In this document: in pieces, positions 47,443 to 59,935 of the stretch
Position numbering within the stretch: position 1 is the stretch's first letter
Layout: each line of letters starts with the position of its first letter
Assembly: GCF_008831285.2 (NCBI RefSeq)
Contig: NC_045141.1
Coordinates: 16,912,106 to 16,976,105, forward strand
DNA from: Nymphaea colorata
Taxonomy: Eukaryota > Streptophyta > Magnoliopsida > Nymphaeales > Nymphaeaceae
Direction of reading: 5' to 3'
DNA length: 64,000 nucleotides
Made by a program: the position numbers and the translations under genes
Notes under the pieces: generated by a model
Databases searched by the model: none
What the model saw: only the letters and a program-made list of their open reading frames with translations
Told to the model about the DNA's origin: nothing

Positions 47443-50400
47443 ATGGCTCAACTTCAGATGCACCGTCCAACGAAAATGGAGGAATCGTCAGAAACGTCGT
47501 CCATCGAGAAGACCACCACCATGAGCAAACTCAACGCTCAGGCTCCAGAGTTCGTCCCCAGATCACAATCTCAGACAACCGTTCCTGGCATCGTCTACCC
47601 TTGCTTTCATGTTGTTGGCGGTGATGGCTCGCAGATCTGTTACTTTCCTGAGCATGATCTGTTGTCGGCACAGAATCTATGCTCTGGCTTGGCATTTGTT
47701 CCTTCCTCCTGTTCAAGGGATGTTCTCACTGAAGATTTGAGACAGAAGATTGTCAAACAGGTTGTTGGATCTCATCACCAATCTTCTTGTGGTTTTCTTT
47801 TTATGTTTGATGTTCTTCAATTTGTCATTCACGGCACTATGCTGTCATCTGCGCGCGCGAGAGATGGCTTCTTCTAGTAGTACATGATCAAGACAGGATA
47901 CAAGAAAAGAATCGTGATGTTTCTTTATTTTCTGTTTGACTTAAGTTGTCAATAATTAAAATGGACGTCAAATTTTCTTCTTGTTATTTTGGCTCTTGAC
48001 GTTTAACTGTCTCAATTATGAAAAATGCAAGAAAATTTATCTGTATCGACTGGGCTTTTTATAGTGCTTTTTTGCATAGGCCCACATACGCTGATGCTGC
48101 AAAAACAAAAGGCTGGATTCCTGATATATTCTGATGAATCAGGGAAAAAAGTATCATCTCGTGCTCTTTTGATAGTGGAAATAAGTGATAGCATTTGTTA
48201 TTTCTTGTTAAACTGGTTACGCTTCAAGAACTCATCACTGATATTCCTAACGGTTGCTATTTCTCATGAAGTTCAGGAAGATCCGGTATTAGTTTCAACC
48301 GTTAGATGCACTCTTTCTTCATTTATGTGAGAATTGTAACTGATATTTCAGCAATCATTTGTGTGGATCTGTAGATAGTCTGGATTAGCGGTTCGATGTG
48401 TTCTTTTATGGCCATAGCCTACTAAGAACGGGTAGCTACTGCAATGCACTTAGTTAGCTACTTGTTTGCTTATTGGAAAGGAAATTCTACCTGCTATGAT
48501 CCTTCAATGTGATCTCACGTATTTTGATCTTCTTACTACATGTTGGAGGGATGACACAAATGTCTATATTTCATGATTGACTGAGCCGTTGGTGTTCCAT
48601 AAACTTAAAAAGCAAATCTCTGCACAATAACACTTAAAGTAGGCAATAATACACGAAACCCAGTTGACATGTCTGACTTAATCGTTGCTATTTCTTGTCC
48701 TTTTCATTGGGAAATAAAGAAAGAGGCTAATCTCTTCAACTCATGATGTTGCTGTCAGGTGGAATACCAGTTCAGCACTGCAAACTTGGCTTGCACTGAC
48801 TACCTAATGAAGTTCATAAATAAAGATCCTGAAGGATATGGTAAGGAAATTCCATTTTGCTCGGCAGAAGACATGGTTGTTTTGAGATAGAATCTAAAGG
48901 GTCTCTGATAGCAGAATGCTGAATTATCTTTTGACAAACAAAGCATTATTATGTGGACCTCTAGAAGACAGTCACTTTTAGGGTGAATGGCAGTTATATG
49001 CCCAAACGAAAATTTGAAAGCATAGGAACAGTTCCTTGAGCTACTCCTTGTGCTAACTCCATTTTCTCGTCTAAATGGGAACTATTTATCTCATGTTTCT
49101 GTAAATGCACCTAGAATACGAAAATAATTTGCATGAACTAATGGAGTTGGATCAACAAGAGCAGAGAGATGTGATCATAAGAGTCATTCTAATGAACAGA
49201 AAAATACACCATAAATAGAAAGAAACAGCAAAATCATATTTTTGGCCAACTTGATTAAGTTCTTTGTTTTCATGCAACCACATCACAAATGAGTAAGTTA
49301 TGAAGTCTCGGAACTGAAAAGAGCATACTTTACTCCTCTGTAACAGTTCCAATATCAGTTATTTCTTCTTTCAAGAAAATAAAACCCCTCATCAACAATA
49401 GCAATGATCTGCTTGCTGCGGCAATTCGGACATCTACAAAACTTGTAAGACATTAGAATGTTACTAGTTGGTGTTGCTCTTCAATTCTGATTTTTTTTTT
49501 TCCTTCGCTAACAATATTCATCTTTTTTTTACCTCCCCTCCCTGTCTTCCTCCCTTCCCCAAGGTTGTAAGTGCAGATGGTAAGAAAGTCAAGCGCAAGC
49601 ATCCGCTTACTGATGCAGAAATAGAAGATTTTCAGGTATTGTCGACATATGCAACACACGTGTCAATTTAGATAAGGGCTTACATCTGCTTTACGTCATG
49701 CAGTCACGTACAGTTATTGTAGAAAACTTGCCTGAGAATTATTCTCATCAAAACCTGGAGAAAATATTTAATGTTGTTGGAAGGTGATTTTTTCTTCATC
49801 CATTCTTTTCGTATATGAGTTTCATCACAGGGTCAGTTTATTTAACGGCACTTTTCTTCTGGCAGTGTGAAGAATGTACGGATTTGTCACCCACCAGAGG
49901 CTAATTCTACCAATTCTGTCGCTTCTAGATCTGTTAAACCCGATGTTCTGGTCAGCAACAAGGTATTTGTTTGTCTTTACATTTTTTTGTCAGAACCCTT
50001 AATTTACATGCTGGAAGCTAATGGTGACTTTTCTGTGTTGGTGACAGGTACAAACCAGATCACATCTTCCTCCCATAAGACAATAACATGAAGTGAAGGA
50101 AATTAGCCCTCTATTCCACTTAGTAGTAGATCCTAATTTTTGGAATACGTTTATTTCCTTATGGGATGGAAGGGTAGCCCCTCTGTTCTAATTTACATGC
50201 CAATATTGGCTTGTACATATTTTTCCACCCTTTTAGCTTTTAGTTCTCTTGACATGGATGAACAATGCCTAGATACATTCATAATGTGCTTCCATTTTCT
50301 AATTATGTTTCTTCATGTTTCATTTTCCTCTGAAGTTGCATGCACTTGTGGAGTACGAGAGCGTAACCCAGGCAGAGAAAGCAGTAAGTTTTTCTCCCAT

Positions 50401-51439
50401 TTGAAGATCTGAAAGCTTTTTTGTCATCCAACTGTATTAGACACAAAGCAATATCTGCATTGTAGATCGCAGAGCTAAACGATGAGAACTGGAGAAAGGG
50501 CCTAAGAGTGCGACTGCTTCTCAGACGATCGGTATCTATCACTGACTTGAAACAGAAACGTGATTTTGAATAGAAGATGACTTTTCAGTTGCTCACTGGT
50601 ACTTCTTGCTTATTCAGCCAAGATCTTCCAAATGCAAGAAACAAGAGTTTGGCTTACCGGACGCTAACCACGAAAGTGAGAATATGCATCACACAATATG
50701 TGAACTGCTGGAAGGATGTTGTCAACACCTTGAGCATGCAGCTGAGAACACAGTATATTGATTATCTTGGTTTCTTATTGGTGCTCTTATATTAATGATG
50801 AATGCTACGGTGTATTTGCTGGGATTAGTTTAAGGAGTTTAACAGTGGTCCAAGTTATCAATCAATCAGTTAAGGAACAATGGCTGTGCGACTGCTTTGT
50901 AGTTGGTAAAATAGGCACTAGAATTGCTATATTCTGCGCTTATAATCTTATTGATGATGCAAAAACCATGTCGAGAAACTGGCTCTAGTACTCTAACTAG
51001 CTTAGAAATGCTTTTTAATGCAGAAACCGGGTTTCTAACATGATTTTGGTGTTACCCAAACAATTGTTTTCAAAACTCCTGCCTTGTTCATCTGGCAGTG
51101 CAGGAAATGCTTGGTTATTCTTTAGACTTCTGTTTTCATTCAGCAGAAACAGCTAAAAATTGTGAATAGCTGCAGCAACATAGTGGCGCTGCCATGCTTC
51201 AAATTTTTCTGTTTACTTGTCTGCAGGGTGATGAAAATGCTAAGAGAGGCTGTGGACGGGGTTGGGTGAAATGCCAAGGACATGGACAATCTCAGAAGCC
51301 AACTGGTGCCATGTCGGCGCAGCCAAACAGTTCAAGCCATATGAACCAAGCGAACAAGCCTCCAGGACCGAGAATGCCGGACGGCACCCGCGGATTTACT
51401 CTTGGCCGAGGCAAACCAGTGTCTCCAAGAATTTTTTAG
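47443..51439 (+). CDS. La-related protein 6 (LARP6), 10 exons, complete
   Basis: RNA-binding La-module protein. Coding exons: 47443-47760, 48759-48840, 49347-49444, 49564-49635, 49704-49783, 49866-49962, 50336-50383, 50466-50531, 50618-50752, 51227-51439. All are GT-AG with consistent phases, giving 402 residues. Order of parts: disordered N-terminus; La motif about 96-185 (LRQKIVKQVEYQFSTANL, then DGYVPIS-type GYVPISVISSFKKIK, KHPL); RRM-like domain about 191-287 (TVIVENLPENY to LRVRLLLRRS); a low-complexity linker; and a SUZ-C-like C-terminus with GPRMPDGTRGFTLGRGKP. The SUZ-C end fits the LARP6a type of plants. It probably binds mRNA in the cytoplasm and P-bodies (family knowledge). The start ATG opens the conserved frame; exon 9 uses a weak donor (ACA|gtatat). 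Confidence 0.92.
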
Positions 51440-52607
51440 GATTTCAACTTGTAGCTTAGTTATCACGTTGAGCAGCAAACTGTCACTTTATTTCATATAG
51501 GATTTCTCTTTTCTGAACTTCTATATTCTATGTAATTCTGTACGAGGGACTAAAATAAATGCATCAGTGCCATTAGCGAGACGCTTTTCGCCTCTGGCTT
51601 TACCCACTCACTCTGTTGAGCAAAAGTACGAAGAAAAAGGAAAGGATGTATTGCAGACGGGATTTTTGAGTGTCAGTCTTCACCAGATCTACTTCCATCT
51701 GTATCTGTTCGGACGTCCCATACTCGGTACCGGACAAGCCTTCTCTACAATTCCGAGTTGCACACAATCCGGGAGAAGGTGACATGATTTTTATAACTTT
51801 TGTTATGATTGGCGAGGTGGGGTTATGAAAAGAAGATGAAGGGAAGTCGGCATCAAATTCTTGATCCCAATAATTTGAAGGTCTCAAATTAGATGGTAGA
51901 TTCTTGTCACAAGGTTTGGTCTATAACAAGTTTTTTTGTCACAAGGCCTGGTCTATAACAAGGTTTTTTTGTAACAAGGTTTGGTCTATAACAAGGTTAA
52001 TGGATAAACATTCTTTGCAGTTATAACTTTTAATGTGCAATTGAACACTTGAACCAGACGTACCAAGATTTTTGTCTATGAGCAAAAATTATCATTATCA
52101 TAAGAGATAAGGGTATAGATAGAGTAACAGGGATAAGAATAATGAGATATGGGTATAGATAGAGTAACTTTACGAAATATGGTTATTAAGATATGGCAGG
52201 ATACATGTATATATGCAAAATAGCAAAAAAAAAAATGAAAAGAACATTTAAATAAACAAATGATATAAAGAAAAACATTATATGTTAATAAACAATAACT
52301 CTAAAAAATGATTTACAAAATTAAATCAAATAAAATTAAGTAATTTGCATTAGCTTCGAATTACAAAGTCCAAATACCCACTTAAAAGTGCCCATGTGAC
52401 GTAGGGCATAAATTTACCCACTAATGTTGGACAAGTAATTTTAACAAAGGCACACAGAAATTGCTAGGATACAATACAATGTGTAAACCATTAAAAACTA
52501 AATGATACCCATTCGTCTTACTTGCCTTGCCGAAAGATTGCATGAGAGAAAAAGATGTGCCAGAAGATTATATGAGAAAAAAAAGCTGTCCCACGTGAGA
52601 CGTAACT
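51440..52607. repeat. LARP6 3' flank with short tandem repeats
   Basis: The 3' UTR probably ends near 51560. At 51909-51996 a unit of about 32 bases (acaaggtttggtctataac plus a t-run) is present three times. Near 52100-52170 the word gggtatagatagagtaac occurs twice. Near 52390 the gcccatgtgacgtagg word resembles the MITE terminus of 37260. No gene was seen. Confidence 0.7.
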
Positions 52608-52681
52608 TGGCCCATGCAGGTCTCGAACCTGCGACCTTCGCGTTATTAGCACGACGCTCTAACCAACTGAGCTAATAGGCC
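52608..52681 (-). tRNA. tRNA-Ile (anticodon AAU)
   Basis: A 74-base cloverleaf on the minus strand. The acceptor stem GGCCTAT pairs with ATGGGCC (one T-G wobble at pair 5-68). The D arm is AGCTCAGTTGGTTAGAGC, the anticodon loop CTAATAA gives AAT, and the T arm is GCAGG-TTCGAGA-CCTGC. Discriminator A. There is no intron. The plant internal A and B boxes (TAGCTCAGTTGG and GGTTCGAGACC) are intact, so it is likely a working nuclear Pol III gene. Confidence 0.96.
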
Positions 52682-52774
52682 ATTGTTGAATGGCATTTGC
52701 TTCCGCTCTGTGATGTGCTTAAATTCTGCTCTCCGCTACCACATTACTAGGCTCTTTTCCGTCATCTGGCGACC

Positions 52775-52786
52775 ATGGCGCTATGA
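52775..52786 (+). promoter_or_regulatory. Three-codon uORF overlapping the PPR start codon
   Basis: ATG GCG CTA TGA at 52775-52786, in a strong context (gaccATGGcg). Its stop TGA overlaps the PPR ATG (52783-52785) as ATGA, in a different frame. If the transcript includes it, ribosomes must scan past it or re-initiate. The transcript start is not known, so it could lie outside the mRNA. Confidence 0.5.
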
Positions 52787-54693
52787 TTGCGACGCTGGGG
52801 CATCAACCCTACAGAGACCCACATCAGGTTTGCTCTTTCTTCCTCCAACGCATCACCGGCATCACTCAACTCAATCAAATCCTTGCCTTCTTCTTCACCA
52901 ATGGACTCCACAACTCTGACTCCCTTCCCGTCAAGCTTGTCAGTTACTGTAGTTCGATTCGGAGAATGGACGTTGCCTCGACGTTGTTCAATCAAATTCC
53001 TCGTCCGAGCGCTTTTCTCTGGACCACCATGATCAGGAGTTACACTGAAAATGGTCCCTATGACCAATCCATCCTCCTCTTCATTCGAATGCGCCGTAAG
53101 CTTGTACCACCCAATCATCTGACCTTCCCCTTTGTATTGAAAGGTTGCAGTAGGATGTTGGCAGTCCATGAAGGCCAGCAGATTCATACCAACATTTTTA
53201 AATTTGGGTTTTCGTCGGACTTGTACGTAGGAAACACTTTGATTGATATGTATGGGAGGTGCAAGTCAATCGAAGCTGCTCGCCAAGCGTTTGATGAAAT
53301 GCCTTACAGAGATTTGGTAGCGGATACTGCTATGATTACGGCTTATTGTATGTGTGGCCTTACAGAGGAAGCAAGATCAATCTTTGAAGATGTTTCGGAA
53401 GTAAAGGATGTTGTTCTGTGGAGTGCCATGATAGGAGGGTACGTTCAAAATGGGAAGCTGGGTGAAGCTTTGGCTTTGTTTGACAGGATGAGGTCTAGGC
53501 GCGTAAAGCCCAATTTTGTTACAATGGTAAGTGTAGTTTCTGCATGTGCACAGGCTGGAAATATTGAGGAAGGAAGACGTATGCATGAGTTCATGGTAGA
53601 GAGTCGTATGGAGATCAATGTTGTTATTAGCACCTGTTTGATGGATATGTATATTAAGGGTGGCCTTCTAGATGAAGCCATTGAGTTATTTGAAAGAATT
53701 CCTCGCAAAGATGTGGTCGCATGGAATGCTTTGATCAGTGGTTTGTCTAAGAATGGCCATGCTACTAAGGCCCTTGGCCTCTTCAGGAAGATGAAGGATT
53801 CATCGGTTTTGCCTAATGCTGTTACTCTCGTTGCTGCTCTTTCGTCGTGCGCGCAGCTTGGTGCTGTAAGTGAGGGCATGGCAATTCATGAATTGGTGAG
53901 AAAGATGGGACTGGGGTTGGATTTGATGGTGGCAACAGCACTTTTAGATATGTATGCAAAGTGTGGATGCATGGGGAAAATGCAGCATGTTTTTGATGCC
54001 ATGCCTCAGAAGGATGTTGTCTCATGGAGTGCATTGATCAATGGCTATGCAATACTTGGATATTCTCAAGAAGCACTTCTTATGTTTACCAAGATGTTAG
54101 ATGAAGGGGTGGTGCCCAACAGCATCACGTTTTTGGCTGTATTGAGTGCTTGTTCTCATGCTGGGCTGATCCGTGAGGGACAAGAATATTTTGCATCAAT
54201 GCGCAGGGATTACTTTATAGAGCCCAGAATGGAGCATTATGCTTGCATGGTTGATCTTTTCGCCCGAGCCAGGCTTCTTGACCTAGCTAAAGAGATTATC
54301 AATAAAATGCCGTTTGAACCAGGAGCTAGTGTGTGGGGATCTTTATTAAACGCCTGCTTGATCAACAAAAATGTTGACATTGCTGAATGGGCAATGCAGC
54401 ATCTTGTGCAACTGGAACCAAGAAATGATGGAAATTACGTGGTTTTGTCAAATATATATGCTGCTGCAGGGAGATGGGAAGATGCTGAGAGAATCAGAAC
54501 AGCTCTTAGGGAACATGCCCGGCAAAAGAATCCTGGATGTAGTTGGATAGAGGTAGAAGGCCACATGCATGAGTTTCTTGTTGGTGATATATCTCATCCT
54601 CTATCCTCCCATATTTATGGGATGGTGGATCTGCTGGTTGAGCAGTTGAAAATGGAAAGCTGTTTTCAGCAAAAGAATTGTGTTTCCCGATAG
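52783..54693 (+). CDS. PLS-class pentatricopeptide repeat protein with E/E+ end, intronless
   Basis: Organelle RNA-binding protein of the plant PLS-PPR class. 636 residues in a single exon, as usual for the family. Successive P, L and S repeats are readable, for example VVLWSAMIGGYVQNGKLGEAL, DVVAWNALISGLSKNGHATKAL and DVVSWSALINGYAILGYSQEAL. An E motif follows (PGASVWGSLLNACL... YVVLSNIYAAAGRWEDAERIR), then an E+ end with PGCSWIEVEGHMHEFLVGD. The chain stops after HIYGMVDLLVEQL, so the DYW deaminase domain is absent; such members usually need a partner DYW protein for C-to-U editing. Presequence targeting to mitochondria or plastids cannot be settled by eye. The start lies 101 bases from the divergent tRNA-Ile gene. 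Confidence 0.93.
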   Translation: MIATLGHQPYRDPHQVCSFFLQRITGITQLNQILAFFFTNGLHNSDSLPVKLVSYCSSIRRMDVASTLFNQIPRPSAFLWTTMIRSYTENGPYDQSILLFIRMRRKLVPPNHLTFPFVLKGCSRMLAVHEGQQIHTNIFKFGFSSDLYVGNTLIDMYGRCKSIEAARQAFDEMPYRDLVADTAMITAYCMCGLTEEARSIFEDVSEVKDVVLWSAMIGGYVQNGKLGEALALFDRMRSRRVKPNFVTMVSVVSACAQAGNIEEGRRMHEFMVESRMEINVVISTCLMDMYIKGGLLDEAIELFERIPRKDVVAWNALISGLSKNGHATKALGLFRKMKDSSVLPNAVTLVAALSSCAQLGAVSEGMAIHELVRKMGLGLDLMVATALLDMYAKCGCMGKMQHVFDAMPQKDVVSWSALINGYAILGYSQEALLMFTKMLDEGVVPNSITFLAVLSACSHAGLIREGQEYFASMRRDYFIEPRMEHYACMVDLFARARLLDLAKEIINKMPFEPGASVWGSLLNACLINKNVDIAEWAMQHLVQLEPRNDGNYVVLSNIYAAAGRWEDAERIRTALREHARQKNPGCSWIEVEGHMHEFLVGDISHPLSSHIYGMVDLLVEQLKMESCFQQKNCVSR

Positions 54694-57600
54694 AGAGAAA
54701 GAGAGGGAGCAGACATGCAGTTCTATTTATGTCCTGTCCATTATTTATGGATTCAAATGTGCTAGGACAGGAGACTTATAAGCAGAATGAGTGAGGGAGA
54801 TCCATAGATGAACGCAAACTGATGTTTTGATTTGCTACTATCCTGTTCAAGAAGATAATGCGGGAAATTACGTTACATTTCACAACAGAACATCTAGCTC
54901 TGTTTGTCCGGATGAATAGCTGTTCAGTCGCTATCAGGTGGTATCTCACATATCTGAACTGCAATCCATGTACTAGAAAGCAAACCTTATCTACTTGTAT
55001 TCCTCGAGGAGAAGAGATCGAGTGATGCACAGCCAAGTACTTAGCAACTCAAGCCCCCTTTCTGTTGCTGCCTATGCTGGCTAGCAAGTCAACTAGAAAA
55101 CCAGCGGATATTTCTTTCCATTTTTATGTGCAGCAAAGTTAGTTAATCAATTTGAAAGTAATTGATGATTCCAATGTAAATTGTGGAACCAATTTATGCT
55201 TAACAAATATGAGGGTAGGTGGTGGCGGTGGCTTGTACGCCATAAAGGACACATGTACAACTTCCCAGCTGCGGCTACTTAATTTATACAAGAAATTCTT
55301 CGAAGCTGCCAGGCAGGTCACATATAACCGACTCTAACATCAAAACTTCTTTTTACTGCCCATAGTACAACACAGTATGATCCCATACGCTGCTCTTAGA
55401 GGTTGTTTTCTTATCAGCCGTTTGGTCAATATCTTATTGCAAAAGCCACGCGGACGCGATAAACAAAATAGGAGACCTCACCCAAACTTTTGGACTTGCA
55501 CACTTATAAAAGATGCTCATTTCTTGCAGTGCGGTCAGTTTCTGCTATCTCTTTTTTATTCCATCATGAAGAAACGACTGTTATGATGCCAGAGATAACC
55601 GTGCTACTTCGCCTTGCAGTTGTCTCCCAACAGTGTAAAATTTTGAGACGAGGGTCCCCTAAAATCTGAAGCCTTTCATCAGATGAGCCTATACCCACAA
55701 GAAGCCCCATTGAGGTTTGAGTCTGTAACCGGCCATAGTGCCACAAGGAGCCACAGCTGCTCTAGTCCTTTGGTCTCTTTTATCTCCCAGTACTATCTAA
55801 GGGAATGCTCAACTAAACTATCTTCATATATCAAAAGTGCAGGAACGCATGGTGATCTTAATCTGTTCTCCTCATCTTAGGGATAAATTATTCCAGATAC
55901 ACTACAAATTCTTACTCAACCCTTATTTCAGCAGCAAAAAAGGAGGTGAACCACTGCCACCACAAGAACTTTCTCATGCAGGAAACACCAACAGTTATCA
56001 GACTGAAGATGGCCAAATATCCCCATCTTGACAATTATTTTTATAATTAGAGTTTGGAGGGACGTTCGATGACTCGAACTAAACTTTATCGAGAAACACA
56101 CGATAACTCGTAGAAATAGATTTCACATGGCTAATCAAACACTTTGATTTAAGACCGAAGGCTCTCCTTCCTTTAATCAAGGTTAAAAAAATAATAATGA
56201 AGTCTCAATTGTAGGTCTTAGGTTGTTTGGTTTTCGGCATGAATTTTTTTGTCACATAATTGAAGACGTATCACATAATGTTCATAAGGAGGTAGCTTAG
56301 ATTCTAATTTTGAAGTGATGCTAGATCTTAGCATTTTAAGCCCCTGGTTCTAACAAGGATATAATTTTTTTGTTTAAAGAAGCGAAAAATACACCATAGA
56401 TTTATAAAATATATGCATCTCAAGTCAAGCGCCTTTTGAGTTGAGATTCATCAATTTGAGGTATAAGATTGGCCAATAATTTTCAAATTGACGTTTTGCT
56501 AAAGGAATGATTTTAAGGTGAGCCCCATTTGGGGACGTCAATAAAAATTTGATTTGGATACGATATCCTACCAAACTGCTTCAAAAAAAATGAGACATGA
56601 AAGATATTTAATATCCAAATCAGATTCAAACATTATATTCGGATTCAAATTTGAATAAACATCATATTGGGTTCAGATCAGATTTGGAATTTAAATGGAT
56701 ATCATGCACCAAATGTCAAACATTTTGAAAGTTGGTTCATAACATACGGTAATGCTATTCTGATTTGCTTTGAAAAGCAACATCTTGCTGGAGAAGTGAG
56801 ACCAACCCAACAAAATTTAACCGTGAAAACCCTACTGATTAATAGCAACAACTTTTTTATTAAATCATTCAAAATGAGAACATGAACTATATGTGTACAA
56901 CTCTTAGAGTTGTCAGTAGTGAAAGAATTTTTCCTTCTTTTTTTTTTGGGTAGTTGGAAGGAACAAGAAACAAGCAATATTAATATTTTTTGTTTAATCT
57001 AATTCAGCTAATTTTCTATTATTTCCAACAAAAAAACTTAGGAGAGGGTGTAACCAGTTTACAAAATCCTGGTTTTGGTCATTGTGGCTCATTTTTTGAG
57101 GGGCACGCTGCACTAGGGAAGGGGATCCCCAGTTGAGTCTGAGGTTCAGTTGGCCGCACCTGGAAAAAACTTGAGTGAGATAGAAAGTGATAGCGTACGG
57201 ACAACCTGCAGGTCTCGAGAGAGGTGAAAATAAAAAGGGGGGAAAGAAAAGAAGAGATTCCTTTTGAGCGCAAACACCCACGGACCTCCCTTTTCACTCC
57301 TTCGTCGGCCGTGAACTGAGAAAACGGAAAATGAAAGCGGTCGAACCGAAAAAACGGAAATAGGAACAGCCGAAATGCATTTTATGGCTTCTGCGGACGC
57401 GTTCGACTTTTTAATTAAGACAGTAAGAAATTCAGAAGGCGTAGAACAAATTATGATCCCAGACCTTCAGACGACAACAAAAAGTGCGAAAAGGGTACTA
57501 GTTTTAATTTTTAAGTAACACGAATATATAAACAAAAAAATAAATTGCTCCAAATTATAAAAATATAAAATCAAGACACTTTTTATTGAATATGGATACC

Positions 57601-58975
57601 GTGAGACGGACTAAAGAATTGAAGCCAAAACGGTGGACCGCCAGAAGAATTTATTTAAAGTAATCTGCGACACACAATCAGATGCGGAGACGTTGACATT
57701 GCATTGATAAGATCGAAGCGGAGGAGAAGAGCGTCGCGATAGATAGTTTTGCAATCAATCATGAGAGCCCAATACCACTTGCTCTTTATTTTATTTCTTT
57801 TTGACTTGACGAAGCCCTCGAACAACTAAATGTTTGGTTCGATCTTTATTTGTGACTCACGGAAGTTGAGATGATTGAGCAATGAAGAAAGAAAGAGCAA
57901 AAACTGAAGAATCTGCTTCAATCTTTATAACTAAACAATAAACTAAATTTCCATTACCAAACAACCAAAATCATATATTTATTTCAATCACAAGTCCTTG
58001 AATTGCAACAATGGCTTTATACTTTTTAAATGAAAAATAATAAAAAAAAATACAATTTTTAACATCGTGAAGTGCTTAGTTTTAGGAGCTCGAGGCAGCC
58101 AACACTTGGGGTTGACCATAAAGACCGGACTCCAAAGCCAAGCGACAAACAAAGACCCCATTGCTGAGAATATCCAAAATCCAAACCCGATGGATCTCTG
58201 GATCGGGTCTGGAGCAACGTAGCAAAGTTTATACAAACATACAAATATTCCTTGAGGTTCAGTATCGTAATTTAATTTTTTTATTTAAACAATGTTACCT
58301 AAATTGGCTCGGTGAATTAACCGGCTAAATCAAGTCAGAATCGAAATCTTTTGAGAAATGGGAAGAAGTTACTATTGGATCATATTTTCAAAAGGGAAAA
58401 GGCAAATAAGAAACCAATTAAAGTTAATTTGAAGAACGCTTGAGGAAAGAAGATAAGGAAGAATAATGAAGAAGGAAAAGAAAATGAATTCGAGAAACGG
58501 ACAAGGTGAGAATTATTACAGGAAAGATTCTTCACATTATACGAAAATTGCACCGGCGTCCAACTCCCGACCTCTTCAAGCTGGCTTCGCTTACTCGTAG
58601 CAAGGTGAATGGAGTTGTTTAATGGAAGAACACAAGTGTCTTTTCTTTTTCTTCTCCACCATGATCTATCTTATCATGATATGATGTTAACTTTACAAAT
58701 ACAAATTTTCTGTGGTTTTATGATTTTCTTTCTCATACTGTAAAGCTACAAGGATGCCGAGATATTCTTGAGATTTTGCAGACAGAAAGTTAGCACATTG
58801 CACGATTTGTAGCAGAAAACTTCTGTTGAAATTTACCGATTAGATAACTGTGGTTCAGAGAGAAACAAGAGAGACAGAGCAACTAAGATGCACATTGACA
58901 AGAGCGCTAAAGATAAACAGGTGAATGCGAAGAGAAAAGAAGGACAAAATTTCTAGAGAGAGAGAGAGGAGAGAC
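54694..58975. other. Long intergenic region, no supported gene
   Basis: Begins with the PPR 3' UTR. Near 56540-56700 lie the same aaatccgat/gattcaaa words as at 5.8-6.1 kb. A 82-codon minus frame at 57988-58236 (RSIGFGFWIFSAMGSLFVAW and onward) looks protein-like and hydrophobic but has no recognised family, start context or neighbouring exon. A minus frame at 57000-57290 is likewise unsupported. The 3' UTR of the small membrane protein gene lies below 58976. Confidence 0.45.
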
Positions 58976-59326
58976 TCAAACCCTGGAACCAGAGTTCAGC
59001 GGGGCCTGGCCGCGAGCTCGCTTGGCCTCAGGCGTCTCCACTGTCACGGTGACCGGACCGCCGCCGTTGCCGGCAGCGGAATTGTCCATCCTACCATCGA
59101 TGCACGACGCGAACCGTTGCTCCATCCACCCCTCGACGTCGAACCTCCTCCCTCCGACGAACCTCCGGCCGCTGCACACCCACCCGATAACGCCGGCCAC
59201 CGCCCCCAGGAATGCGATCACGACGAGCACCGCGATCACCGGACCCACCGACGCGTTGCCGGGGTGAGATGAGTACCCCGGCTGCTGAATTTCCGCCACC
59301 TGCCCCCCTACTACTGGCATCGACAT
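58976..59326 (-). CDS. Small single-pass plant membrane protein, function unknown
   Basis: 116 residues in one exon, GC-rich in an AT-rich setting. There is a polar start with Gly, Pro and Tyr, then one hydrophobic segment at about residues 27-51 (VGPVIAVLVVIAFLGAVAGV), then a Cys and basic cluster CSGRR, the block FDVEGWMEQRFASCIDGRM, and a disordered tail. The TM-CSGRR-hydrophobic/acidic-SCIDG pattern recurs in a family of small uncharacterised plant membrane proteins, so it is probably a real gene. No catalytic motif. The start is the Met of MSMPVVGG. Low-complexity GA tracts lie upstream in its likely leader or promoter. No function is proposed. Confidence 0.75.
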   Translation of the reverse strand: MSMPVVGGQVAEIQQPGYSSHPGNASVGPVIAVLVVIAFLGAVAGVIGWVCSGRRFVGGRRFDVEGWMEQRFASCIDGRMDNSAAGNGGGPVTVTVETPEAKRARGQAPLNSGSRV

Positions 59327-59769
59327 GCCGCTAACCGCCTTTTTAACCCCTCCGGTAAATCACTGGCGGTTAAAACTTAAAAAAGCCAAATCCCCGGTTC
59401 AGCTTTCTCTCTCCTCCAGCATCTCGCCGCTGTGAAATCGGGTGATGGGCACCGCTGAAAACCCCAGAAAAGGTAAAAAGTAAGCCTTTCTGTGGAAGTG
59501 GGGACCGACGAACGGATGCCTGCCGGCTTTCCGGTACCGGCAAAAGGAGGAAAATGATGGTAAAAAGGTTGAACAAAAAAAGTCAGTCCGGCGACGAGCC
59601 GCCACAGAAACAGGGAGGATTCAGGATGGACGACACTTCTATTGATTCGAGTTGGGATCCCAACTTTCGAGTCGGTAGTCAAGCGAAAGACGGCCTCCTG
59701 GTTTGAAGTGATAGGGCCGGTCGTTAAAACCCTAAGAGAGATCCACGGACTCTACACTGTATAGAGAAA

Positions 59770-59773
<4 letters not shown>

Positions 59774-59816
<43 letters not shown>

Positions 59817-59899
59817 TTAGTCTGAGAGAAGTGTCAGCTGAAGGGTTTGATGATGGTAGTCGGGATCATGACAAGGGATGAAGTATTATTTTATCTAGA

Positions 59900-59930
<31 letters not shown>
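59774..59930. repeat. Two (GA)n microsatellites
   Basis: GA tracts at about 59774-59812 and 59904-59930, upstream of the small membrane protein gene, reading CT on its sense strand. A short plus frame with ERERER residues is an artefact of the repeat. Confidence 0.92.

Positions 59931-59935
<5 letters not shown>

Noticed and set aside
47145-47624. A 159-codon plus frame overlapping LARP6 exon 1
   Set aside because: Out of frame with the conserved La module and without motifs; probably leader sequence that happens to be open.
57988-58236. A protein-like hydrophobic minus frame
   Set aside because: No family, no neighbouring exon, and surrounded by AT-rich DNA. It is mentioned in the intergenic entry but not called as a gene.
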